Below, piece after piece: positions 15,385 to 22,800 of a stretch of 32,672 nt of DNA. Position 1 is the stretch's first letter; each line of letters begins with the position of its first letter. Source of the DNA: an uncultured Collinsella sp. (GTDB taxonomy: Bacteria > Actinomycetota > Coriobacteriia > Coriobacteriales > Coriobacteriaceae); NCBI GenBank assembly GCA_902489945.1, contig CABUBZ010000018.1:1-32672 (forward strand), written 5' to 3'. The position numbers were made by a program, and so were the translations under genes. The notes beneath the pieces are model-generated. The model had not been told where the DNA came from. It made no database searches and was given only the letters and a program-made list of their open reading frames with translations.

Positions 15385-16101
15385 ATGCCGGGCTTGGGAA
15401 CAATCATCAACGTTGTGCTTTTGATTGCGGGCGGTCTTTTGGGATTAGCGGGCGGCCGCTTCATTACACCGCGCATCCAAGACACGCTCATGAAAGCATC
15501 GGGGCTGTGCGTCCTGTTTATCGGCCTTGGCGGCACCATGCAAAAGATGCTCCTTATCGATGGGAAGGCGCTGGCGACCACCGGTACCACCATGCTCATC
15601 GTCTCATTTGCGGTCGGTTCGCTCATCGGCGAGGCCGTCAACTTGGAAGCCGCCATCGAGAACCTTGGCGAATGGCTCAAGCGCAAGACTGGCAGTGAGG
15701 GCGATAACGAGTTCACCAACGCTTTTGTCTCGACTTCACTCACCGTGTGCATTGGCGCCATGGCCATTGTGGGATCGATCCAGGACGGCCTGCTCGGCGA
15801 CTGGTCAACGCTTGCCCTCAAGGGCGCACTGGACTGCATCATCGTCTGCACCATGACGGCCTCGCTTGGCCGCGGCTGCATCTTCTCGGCCCTGCCCGTC
15901 GCCGTGTTCCAGGGGACGATCACGTTGTTTGCCGGCGCGCTCTCCCCCATCATGACCACAGCGGCCCTCAACAGCCTTTCGCTCGTAGGCTCCATGCTCA
16001 TCTTCTGCGTCGGCGTCAACCTCATCCGTCCTCAGACCTTCCGTACGGCCAATATGCTTCCCTCCGTCGTCATCGCCGTCATCTACGCCCTCCTGTTCTA
16101 A
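15385..16101 (+). CDS. DUF554 family membrane protein
   Basis: A 238-residue polytopic inner-membrane protein of about seven helices, matching DUF554 (YdfK-like) in size and sequence features: an N-terminal MPGLGTIINVVLLIAGGLLG helix, FIGLGGTM, SLIGEAVNLEAAIENLGEWL, the central TSLTVCIGAMAIVGSIQDGL, and a late ALNSLSLVGSMLIFCVGVNL. The biochemical function of the family is unknown; a transport or channel role is only supposed. The ATG at 15385 is selected because GGGAGG ends four bases before it; the frame continues upstream through the promoter. It appears monocistronic, between the envelope cluster and the TerB-N operon. Confidence 0.9.
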   Translation: MPGLGTIINVVLLIAGGLLGLAGGRFITPRIQDTLMKASGLCVLFIGLGGTMQKMLLIDGKALATTGTTMLIVSFAVGSLIGEAVNLEAAIENLGEWLKRKTGSEGDNEFTNAFVSTSLTVCIGAMAIVGSIQDGLLGDWSTLALKGALDCIIVCTMTASLGRGCIFSALPVAVFQGTITLFAGALSPIMTTAALNSLSLVGSMLIFCVGVNLIRPQTFRTANMLPSVVIAVIYALLF

Positions 16102-16143
16102 ATCTATCTACGCAGCAGTATCTCGAACACCTGTTTGATGCTG

Positions 16144-16152
16144 TGCTATGAT
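16144..16152 (+). promoter_or_regulatory. Putative extended -10 promoter of the TerB-N/BrxD/helicase operon
   Basis: TGCTATGAT, an extended -10, lies 37 bases before the GTG start of the first gene of the operon. No matching -35 is seen. It is nearly identical to the element before the DUF554 gene. Confidence 0.45.
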
Positions 16153-16189
16153 ATGAGGTCACCGAAGCTGCGTTAGGAGAGGAGAAGCG

Positions 16190-17950
16190 GTGGCCGACCA
16201 GGACATCAAAATGCTCATCGAGCGCATTATGGCCGAGGCTCGGACCCATCAGTCCGCCCGTTTCTCAAACGAAATCTACGCAGACGAGCCGATTCTCAAA
16301 ACCGGCCGACAGATGCAGAATTTCCTCCCCGACCAGTACCGCAAAATGCGCGAGATATCGCGCTGGCAGGATGACCCCAAGGGCGGTGCGGGCCGCTGGC
16401 TTTCGGAAGCCGAGCTTTTTTACCGCCAGGGCCTGCTGATGGCCGACTTTGAGGACGACTGTCCCTACAACGGCACCTTTAAGTCGTACTTTCCCACCTA
16501 CAACGCCATGAGCGACCGGCAGCTGCGCGGCTACTTTACCTGGCGTGCCCAAGTGCGCCGCGGAACCGTCGAGGAAACGTCTACGTCCTTTGCCTTCCTG
16601 TATCTCTATGAGCTGATCTGCGGCATCGGCGTTGATGACCCGCTCGATGGCTTTAGCAAGATCAAGGCCTTTTGGGATGCCTACCGTGCCTTCGAGCCCG
16701 GCATCGACCGGTTTGCACGCGTGTGGCTGCAAGATTACGCCGTGTTCCACGGGCTCGACCCCAAGCTGCTTCGCGACTCTAAAACCGTCATGTTCGATAA
16801 CGCCCTTATCGAGCTGCGGCGCGCGGCTCGAGACCTTGTACCAGCACCGGCACCGTCCGGCCAGACCCCTAAGCGTCGCAAAACCTCCGAGCCCACGCTC
16901 CCCCTTCCGCCCGACGAGGCAGGCGAGGAGCGACTCATGACCGCTATAAACGCCCTCTCCACGTACAACCTGAATAACTCACGGCTCGACCGTTCCCACC
17001 ATCGCGACCTGCGCCACGTGGCATGCGCCGTGTATGTCCGTATGGCGCGCTACTATGACACGCACCGAAAGACCGGCATCGTAGCGAGCTTGTTTGGGGA
17101 GGAGACGGCCATGCCCTACACCATGTTTGCCTCGGCCGTATTCTTTGCGCCCGAGCGCCACGAGGACTGCGAATACCGCCTGGATCCTATCCATATCTAC
17201 CGTTGCCAAAACGGCTTTTGGGAATGCATGCGTATCCACGGCAGCAGGCAAAAGAGCAGCAAACTCGGCGAAATGATGCGCGCCTGCGACCAACGCCTAC
17301 GCCTGGCGCTGGACCCCGCCCACCCCCTAAAGGAGGAGAAGGTCCCCAAATATCTGACCAAGATCATCGATGACGAGATCGTGGCATGGCTTTCGTGGGA
17401 CGCCGCGCACCAGCCCGTCAAGATCGATATCGATTTGAGTCAGCTGGGGCATATTCGGAGCGTCGCAGCGCAAACGCGTGAAGCGCTTTTGATTGATGAG
17501 GAGCGCGAAGACGATGTGTCTGTGGAAACCGAGGCGACAATTATCGAGCAACCGAACATCCATTCCGCACCCGGCATGACTGCCGAACCTGGCGAGATGA
17601 CCATACGGCAAGACGAACCCGACGAGCCGACTGTCTCCACCGAAGAGTTTGGCGTCGTGGCACCGCTCCTCGTGTCTGTGCCCGCATCCGTAGCGCCCGC
17701 GCCCACTGACGCCGCGACCGAACTCGCGCCCGCCGCAGACGTCTTCCTTCGCGCGCTCCTCGAGCAAAACGCAGCGCAAGCGACATCGGCAGTGGCACAG
17801 TCGGGCCAGAGCGAGGACATGCTCGTCGATAGCATCAACGAAGCGCTCTTTGACCTGGTGGGTGACACCGTAATTGAATTTGGCGCGGCAGGACCGCACA
17901 TTATCGAGGACTACGAAGCAGACGTGAGAGGATACCTAGACCATGAGTGA
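16190..17950 (+). CDS. TerB-N domain protein (tellurite-resistance/stress-type), first gene of an ATPase-helicase operon
   Basis: A 586-residue cytoplasmic protein. Residues about 75-190 form a TerB-N domain with its hallmark FEDDCPYNGTFKSYFPTYNA, then LRGYFTWRAQVRRG and SFAFLYLYELICGIGV. The middle contains a family-typical IDIDLSQLGHIR segment at about residue 415. A low-complexity acidic P/A/E/T tract runs from about 440 to 530, and the C-terminus (INEALFDLVGDTVIEF then IIEDYEADV) resembles the end of TerB-C-containing relatives. TerB-family domains are associated with phage, metal and DNA-damage stress systems; no catalytic motif is seen. The GTG start follows AGGAG by five bases. The stop overlaps the ATPase start by 8 bases, indicating obligate co-expression. 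Possibly a scaffold or sensor for the ATPase-helicase pair. Confidence 0.88.
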   Translation: MADQDIKMLIERIMAEARTHQSARFSNEIYADEPILKTGRQMQNFLPDQYRKMREISRWQDDPKGGAGRWLSEAELFYRQGLLMADFEDDCPYNGTFKSYFPTYNAMSDRQLRGYFTWRAQVRRGTVEETSTSFAFLYLYELICGIGVDDPLDGFSKIKAFWDAYRAFEPGIDRFARVWLQDYAVFHGLDPKLLRDSKTVMFDNALIELRRAARDLVPAPAPSGQTPKRRKTSEPTLPLPPDEAGEERLMTAINALSTYNLNNSRLDRSHHRDLRHVACAVYVRMARYYDTHRKTGIVASLFGEETAMPYTMFASAVFFAPERHEDCEYRLDPIHIYRCQNGFWECMRIHGSRQKSSKLGEMMRACDQRLRLALDPAHPLKEEKVPKYLTKIIDDEIVAWLSWDAAHQPVKIDIDLSQLGHIRSVAAQTREALLIDEEREDDVSVETEATIIEQPNIHSAPGMTAEPGEMTIRQDEPDEPTVSTEEFGVVAPLLVSVPASVAPAPTDAATELAPAADVFLRALLEQNAAQATSAVAQSGQSEDMLVDSINEALFDLVGDTVIEFGAAGPHIIEDYEADVRGYLDHE

Positions 17951-19247
17951 TACCGCACCCGCAGCACCCCGCGTGCCCAAGCGCGTCGCCGCCGTCATTC
18001 TCAACTCGCTCAAGGGCGGCGTGGTCCCGCGCATCGGCCTTCCCTACATCACCGTAGGGCGCGAGGTCGAGATCCGCGCCCTGCTCACCGACCTGAGTCT
18101 CATCGCCGACGGCGGCGCGAGCTTCCGCTTTCTAGTCGGTCGTTACGGCGCCGGCAAGAGCTTTTTACTCCAGACCATCCGCACGCACGCCATGGGTGAG
18201 GGTTTCGTCGTCGCCGATGCCGACCTATCCCCCGAGCGCCGCCTGCAGGGCGGGCAGGGACAGGGCCTTGCCACCTACCGTGAGCTCATCCGCAACATAT
18301 CGACCAAGACGCGCCCCGAGGGCGGTGCGCTCAACCTTATCCTGGATCGCTGGGTCGCCTCGTGTGCCGATGCCGATGAGTCTGCCGTCAATGCCCAACT
18401 GGCCCCGCTCGAGGAAATGGTCCACGGCTTCGACTTCGCCCGCATGCTCCGCCGCTACCGCGCGGCCGTATCCGAGGGCGACGAAGAAGCTATGAGCCGC
18501 GTGACCAAATGGATTCGCGGCGAGTACCGCACCAAGAGCGAGGCACGCGCCGAGCTGGGCTCCTCGACCATCATCAGCGATGACGACTGGTACGACTACG
18601 TTAAGCTCATTGCGCGCTTTTTGGTCTGCAGCGGCTACAAGGGCATGCTGGTGCTCATCGACGAGCTCGTGAATCTGTATAAGATTCCCAACGCCATCAC
18701 ACGCCAATACAACTACGAGAAGATCCTGACCATGTACAACGACACGCTCCAGGGCAAGGCGCAGTACCTGGGCATGATCATGGGCGGCACGCCAACCTCC
18801 ATCGAAGACCGCCGCCGCGGCGTGTTCTCCTACGAGGCCCTACGCAGCCGACTCGCTCAGGGCCGCTTTGCACGCGAGGACCTTAAGGACATGCTCGCGC
18901 CCATCATCCGCCTGCAGCCACTCACCTATGAGGAGCTGCTGGTGCTCATCGAAAAACTCATGCAGATCCATGCCGGCTACTTTGGCTGGACGCCCACGCT
19001 TACCGAGAACGACTTGGTGGACTTTCTCAAGATTGAGTTCGGCCGCGTGGGAGCCGATACGCACCTGACGCCGCGTGAGGTCATCCGTGACTTTATCGAG
19101 CTGCTCGATATCCTGTGTCAGAACCCCGATGCAAATGTGGCCGAGCTGCTGCAAAGCGTTGGCGGCGACGCGCTGGCGCCAGCAGCCGCAACAGACGACA
19201 CCGGCACTGCAGGCGGCGACCGCAACTTCGCCGAATTCACCATCTAA
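17943..19247 (+). CDS. BrxD-like P-loop ATPase (BREX-system ATP-binding family, DUF2791)
   Basis: A 434-residue P-loop ATPase. The Walker A motif GRYGAGKS is at residues 66-73, preceded by the family-typical ITVGREVEIRALL segment. Walker B, LVLIDE, is at 236-241 in GMLVLIDELVNLYKI, followed by a MIMGGTPTSIEDRRRG segment and a C-terminal helical domain. This arrangement fits the DUF2791 (BrxC/BrxD) group; BrxD occurs with the Lhr-like helicase BrxHI in type 2 BREX. Here it sits between a TerB-N gene, which it overlaps by 8 bases, and a BrxHI-like helicase. No pglX, pglZ, pglW or pglY gene is present. The role is inferred: an ATP-driven partner that loads or regulates the helicase on DNA. Confidence 0.87.
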   Translation: MSDTAPAAPRVPKRVAAVILNSLKGGVVPRIGLPYITVGREVEIRALLTDLSLIADGGASFRFLVGRYGAGKSFLLQTIRTHAMGEGFVVADADLSPERRLQGGQGQGLATYRELIRNISTKTRPEGGALNLILDRWVASCADADESAVNAQLAPLEEMVHGFDFARMLRRYRAAVSEGDEEAMSRVTKWIRGEYRTKSEARAELGSSTIISDDDWYDYVKLIARFLVCSGYKGMLVLIDELVNLYKIPNAITRQYNYEKILTMYNDTLQGKAQYLGMIMGGTPTSIEDRRRGVFSYEALRSRLAQGRFAREDLKDMLAPIIRLQPLTYEELLVLIEKLMQIHAGYFGWTPTLTENDLVDFLKIEFGRVGADTHLTPREVIRDFIELLDILCQNPDANVAELLQSVGGDALAPAAATDDTGTAGGDRNFAEFTI

Positions 19248-19284
19248 CCTGCCAATAAGGGACAGGTTTATTTTGGCAGGTTTT
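19246..19284 (+). other. Hairpin between the BrxD-like and helicase genes (attenuator-like)
   Basis: A perfect 10-bp inverted repeat (19246-19255 AACCTGCCAA with 19273-19282) begins inside the TAA stop of the ATPase gene and is followed by TTTTAT counting the arm's end. It resembles a weak intrinsic terminator inside the operon and could lower helicase expression relative to the upstream genes. Confidence 0.5.
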
Positions 19285-19308
19285 ATCTGGGCAAACGCTG
19301 AGGCAGCA

Positions 19309-19377
19309 ATGCAGCAAACCATTGCCAGCCGCGTTGAGAAGTTCGTATTTGAGGGGAGGTCCCGTGAACGCCTTTGA
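19309..19377 (+). CDS. Possible 22-codon leader ORF overlapping the helicase start
   Basis: ATG at 19309, with GAGG six bases upstream, opens a 22-codon frame (product begins MQQTIASRVEKFVF). It ends with TGA at 19375-19377, 14 bases inside the helicase coding sequence in a different frame. It may couple helicase translation to ribosome passage through the intergenic gap. It could equally be chance, so treat as tentative. Confidence 0.25.
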   Translation: MQQTIASRVEKFVFEGRSRERL

Positions 19378-21808
19378 CCGATATGCTCCGTTTATCCAAG
19401 ACTTCATCTACTCCCACGATTGGGAGAGTCTACGCTCTATCCAGGTTGCAGCAGCTGATGCCATCTTTAACACACAAGATAATGTGCTCTTGACGGCATC
19501 CACGGCTTCCGGCAAAACCGAGGCAGCCTTCTTTCCCATCCTGACCGAGTTTTGGGAGAACCCGCCCGCGAGCGTGGGCGCCCTCTACATCGGCCCCCTC
19601 AAAGCGCTCATCAATGATCAGTTCGTCCGCCTCAACGACCTCTGCGAAGAGGCCGATATCCCTGTCTGGCACTGGCATGGCGATGTCTCGCAGTCGCACA
19701 AGGCTAAGCTCATCAAAAAGCCGAGCGGTATCCTGCAGATTACACCCGAGTCACTCGAAGCGCTTTTAATCCATAAGCACATGGCGATCCCGCGCATGTT
19801 TTGCGACCTGCGCTACGTGGTCATCGATGAGGTCCACTCGCTCATGCGCGGCGACCGTGGCGGGCAAACGCTCTGCCTTATCGAGCGACTCTCGCGCATG
19901 GCCGGTGTGCAGCCTCGCCGCATTGGCCTTTCGGCTACCATCGGCGACCCCGAGCGCACGGGCGCTTTTCTCTCACAGGGAACGGGGCGCAACTGCGTTA
20001 TCCCCCGCTTTGAAGAACCGCGCCGCGTGTGGCGCATCTCCATGGAGCACTTCTACAACTCGGGCCCCCAGGCGCAGCAGCGGGGATTCATGGGCACAGG
20101 TCCTCAAGAGGCCGAAGTGCTTGCGTGCGAGCGCATCGAGGCGGCGGCATCCGCGGCACTGCCCGCCGGCGCCCAAGACATGCGTCACAGCGGACAGCCC
20201 ACACAAGAGGAGCGCCGTCAGCGTCGTGAGCGGGCACGGGGCAAGGCCGCTCCCAAGGACCGCCAAGCTTCCTCGGCCCCCGAGGGCGAAGTCGACATCC
20301 CCCAAGCACCCGAACAGGCATTACTCAACCCCACCGACACAGCACCAGACAACGCCGACCCCGGCATGGGCTATATCTTCGAACACACCCGCGGCCGCAA
20401 GTGCCTGGTCTTTGCCAACTCGCGCGAGGAGGCGGAGGCCGTATGCTCCATGCTACGTAGCTACTGCGAGAGCCGACACGAGCCCGACCGCTTTCTCATC
20501 CACCACGGTAATCTTTCGGCATCGCTGCGCGAGACGGCAGAAGAGCTCATGCGCGACGAGGAACAGGCACAGACGACCGTCACCACCTCTACGCTGGAGC
20601 TCGGTATCGATATCGGCCGCCTGGAGCGTGCGTTTCAGATCGATGCACCATTTACCGTCAGCTCCTTTTTGCAGCGAATGGGCCGCACGGGACGACGCGA
20701 TCTTCCGCCCGAGATGTGGTTTGTCATGCGCGAGGAAGAGCCCGAGCCGCGCACGATGATGCCCGAGACCATTCCGTGGAAGCTCCTGCAGGGCATTGCG
20801 CTCGTACAACTCTATCGCGAGGAAAAGTGGGTCGAGCCGCCCGAGCTCGATCGACTCCCCTACAGCCTGCTCTACCACCAGACTATGTCGACGCTTGCCA
20901 GTACCGGCGAACTCACTCCGGCAGAGCTTGCCCAGCGCGTGCTCATGCTCAGCTATTTCCATCGCATCTCGGCCGATGACTATCGCGTACTGCTGCGTCA
21001 CCTCATTAAGATCGACCATATCCAAGTCACCGAGGGCGGCGGACTCATCGTGGGTCTCGCGGGCGAGCGCATCATTAACAACTTTAAGTTCTACGCCGTA
21101 TTCCAGGAAAACGAGGAGTTCACCGTTCGCAGCGAGTCGGCCGAGTTGGGCACGATCGTCAATCCGCCACCGCCCGGTGAGCGCATCGCCATCGCCGGAC
21201 ACTGCTGGATTGTCGAGGAAGTGGACTGGAAGCGCCACACCGTCTTTGCCACGCAGGTCAAGGGCCGGGTGCCGGCCTACTTTGGCGACTGCCCCGGCGA
21301 CATCAATACACACGTACTCGAGCGCATGCGCAAGGCGCTCAACGAGCACGCGGCGTATCCGTACCTTATGGGTAACGCGCGGGCCCGCTTGGCGCAGGCT
21401 CGTCATACGGCCGAGATTTCGGGCGCGGGAACTAAACCGCTCATTAACCTGGGCGGCGATACCTGGGTGCTCTTCCCCTGGCTGGGCAGCTACGCCTTTT
21501 TGGCCCTCGAGCGCATGCTCAAGATTAAATGTGCCGCGGAGTTGGGCCTTCACGGACTCGACCCATCACGCCCGTACTTTATGCAGTTTAAGATGAAGGC
21601 CGACGAGGAGACGTTCTTTGAGGTGCTCGCCGCCGAGGCCGAGAAGGACTTCGATCCCATCGAGCTCGTCTATCCCGGCGAGGTGCCTTATTTTGACCGC
21701 TACGACGAGTACGTTCCCGAGGAGCTCGTGCGCGAAGGCTTCGCCGAAGGCGTGCTCGACATCGAGGGTATGAAGCAGCGCGTCCTCAGCTGGCGCGACC
21801 ACGCCTAA
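19364..21808 (+). CDS. Lhr/BrxHI-like DEAD/DEAH superfamily 2 helicase
   Basis: An 814-residue SF2 helicase. Motif I is TASTASGKTEA (residues 44-54), motif II is DEVH (155-158), motif III LSAT (189-192), motif V STLELGIDIG, and motif VI QRMGRTGRR (437-445). The winged-helix and C-terminal domains of Lhr-type helicases follow, with the stretch INNFKFYAVFQENEEFTVRS. An Ala/Pro/charged insert of about 100 residues separates the two RecA-like domains. It probably translocates on and unwinds nucleic acid. The GTG start follows GGGAGG closely. Last gene of the operon, 116 bases after the BrxD-like gene. In type 2 BREX the same helicase/ATPase pairing occurs as brxHI-brxD; here it stands with a TerB-N protein only. 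Confidence 0.9.
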   Translation: MNAFDRYAPFIQDFIYSHDWESLRSIQVAAADAIFNTQDNVLLTASTASGKTEAAFFPILTEFWENPPASVGALYIGPLKALINDQFVRLNDLCEEADIPVWHWHGDVSQSHKAKLIKKPSGILQITPESLEALLIHKHMAIPRMFCDLRYVVIDEVHSLMRGDRGGQTLCLIERLSRMAGVQPRRIGLSATIGDPERTGAFLSQGTGRNCVIPRFEEPRRVWRISMEHFYNSGPQAQQRGFMGTGPQEAEVLACERIEAAASAALPAGAQDMRHSGQPTQEERRQRRERARGKAAPKDRQASSAPEGEVDIPQAPEQALLNPTDTAPDNADPGMGYIFEHTRGRKCLVFANSREEAEAVCSMLRSYCESRHEPDRFLIHHGNLSASLRETAEELMRDEEQAQTTVTTSTLELGIDIGRLERAFQIDAPFTVSSFLQRMGRTGRRDLPPEMWFVMREEEPEPRTMMPETIPWKLLQGIALVQLYREEKWVEPPELDRLPYSLLYHQTMSTLASTGELTPAELAQRVLMLSYFHRISADDYRVLLRHLIKIDHIQVTEGGGLIVGLAGERIINNFKFYAVFQENEEFTVRSESAELGTIVNPPPPGERIAIAGHCWIVEEVDWKRHTVFATQVKGRVPAYFGDCPGDINTHVLERMRKALNEHAAYPYLMGNARARLAQARHTAEISGAGTKPLINLGGDTWVLFPWLGSYAFLALERMLKIKCAAELGLHGLDPSRPYFMQFKMKADEETFFEVLAAEAEKDFDPIELVYPGEVPYFDRYDEYVPEELVREGFAEGVLDIEGMKQRVLSWRDHA

Positions 21809-21827
21809 GACCAGTCTTTTTGGCACG

Positions 21828-21893
21828 GGGCTTTTTAGCTACTTCGGGCATGATTTTTCTGGGACGGGGATTAACAAAGTAGCTAAAAAGCCC
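21828..21893 (+). repeat. 17-bp perfect inverted repeat with 32-base loop between convergent genes
   Basis: Arms 21828-21844 and 21877-21893 are perfect complements (GGGCTTTTTAGCTACTT), extendable by ACG/CGT across one bulged G. The repeat fills the gap between the helicase (+) and the spermidine-synthase-like gene (-). Position suggests a shared terminator, but neither side has a clean T-run right after the stem. It may instead be a dispersed intergenic repeat. Confidence 0.6.
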
Positions 21894-21924
21894 GTCCAAA
21901 ATTGGCTGGTTGCAGGGAGACGCG

Positions 21925-22800
21925 TTAGTCGTATAGCGGGGTACCGAGAAAGTCATCGTCGAAGGGCACGGCTTCGGCAAAGACATAGTCGCCGTCGCCG
22001 GCGATGAGCAGGTAGTTCTCCTCGCCGCCGAACTCCGCATCGCCACATAGGACCACCCAGGCGTGGGCGAATACCTCGAGTGCCGTGGCAGCGCAGTCGC
22101 GCAGGAACGTCACGTCGCTCCCCCTGTTCGCACTCACGATATTGGCAGCATAGATGCCCCCGGGGTTCAGGCTGCCTCGCACCAAACGCAACGCCTCAAC
22201 CGTTGCCAGCTCGCGCACGGGCTCGGCACCGCCAAAGCAATCACTCACGATCACGTCGTAGCGACGATGCCCCACGCTCGTCACGCCCAGGTACGAACGC
22301 GCCTCAGCGGTAATCACCCGCAAGCGGTCGCCCACCGCGCGCTCCAGCTCGTCCAGGTAGAACCAGCGGCGCGCCAGGCGCGTAATCTCTCCGTCATACT
22401 CAATGACGTCCATGCGCAAGCTCTCGTGCGACATCAACGCGAACTTGGGATAGGCAAACCCACCGCCGCCCAGCATGAGCATACGGTCGATACCATGACC
22501 GTAAGCATCACGCATTGCGTCCTCGGCCTCAAACACATCGTCGAACGCACGATAGTACGCAAAGACGGGCTCCGCCCAGCGCTCGCCAATGTAACTCGCG
22601 CTTTGGTAGACGCCACCTTGCACGAGCACACGGACCTCGTCACCGCCCTCGTCGTGCACGCGTTTCACACGTGCCAACCCGTTGCGGGTTCGCGCGACCT
22701 GCAGACAGGCAGCGCGAACAGCAACGGCGGCCGCACCCAGCGCCGCAGCTCCCAGGGCAACGCCGGCAACGACGCCGGCAGAAACACTCGGCTTGTTCAT
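21925..22800 (-). CDS. Membrane-anchored spermidine-synthase-fold protein
   Basis: A 291-residue protein. An N-terminal Ala/Val/Gly-rich helix (about residues 8-32) probably anchors or exports it. The rest is a Rossmann methyltransferase-like domain of the spermidine synthase family: LMLGGGGFAYPKFAL (nucleotide loop), VIEYDGEITRLARRWF (acidic residue after strand 2), YDVIVSDCFGG (the position of the catalytic Asp region) and LNPGGIYAAN. The loop differs from true SpeE enzymes (GGGDGG) and resembles the SpeE-like proteins often fused to transporters, so polyamine synthesis is not assured. AAGGAG six bases upstream lies within the end of elp3. The elp3 TAG directly abuts this ATG, so the two are co-translated. 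Confidence 0.85.
   Translation of the reverse strand: MNKPSVSAGVVAGVALGAAALGAAAVAVRAACLQVARTRNGLARVKRVHDEGGDEVRVLVQGGVYQSASYIGERWAEPVFAYYRAFDDVFEAEDAMRDAYGHGIDRMLMLGGGGFAYPKFALMSHESLRMDVIEYDGEITRLARRWFYLDELERAVGDRLRVITAEARSYLGVTSVGHRRYDVIVSDCFGGAEPVRELATVEALRLVRGSLNPGGIYAANIVSANRGSDVTFLRDCAATALEVFAHAWVVLCGDAEFGGEENYLLIAGDGDYVFAEAVPFDDDFLGTPLYD

Noticed and set aside
16190..21808. A complete BREX locus
   Set aside because: Only BrxD-like and BrxHI-like genes are present. No PglX methylase, PglZ phosphatase, PglY/BrxC large ATPase, BrxA, BrxB or PglW kinase is found on either side.
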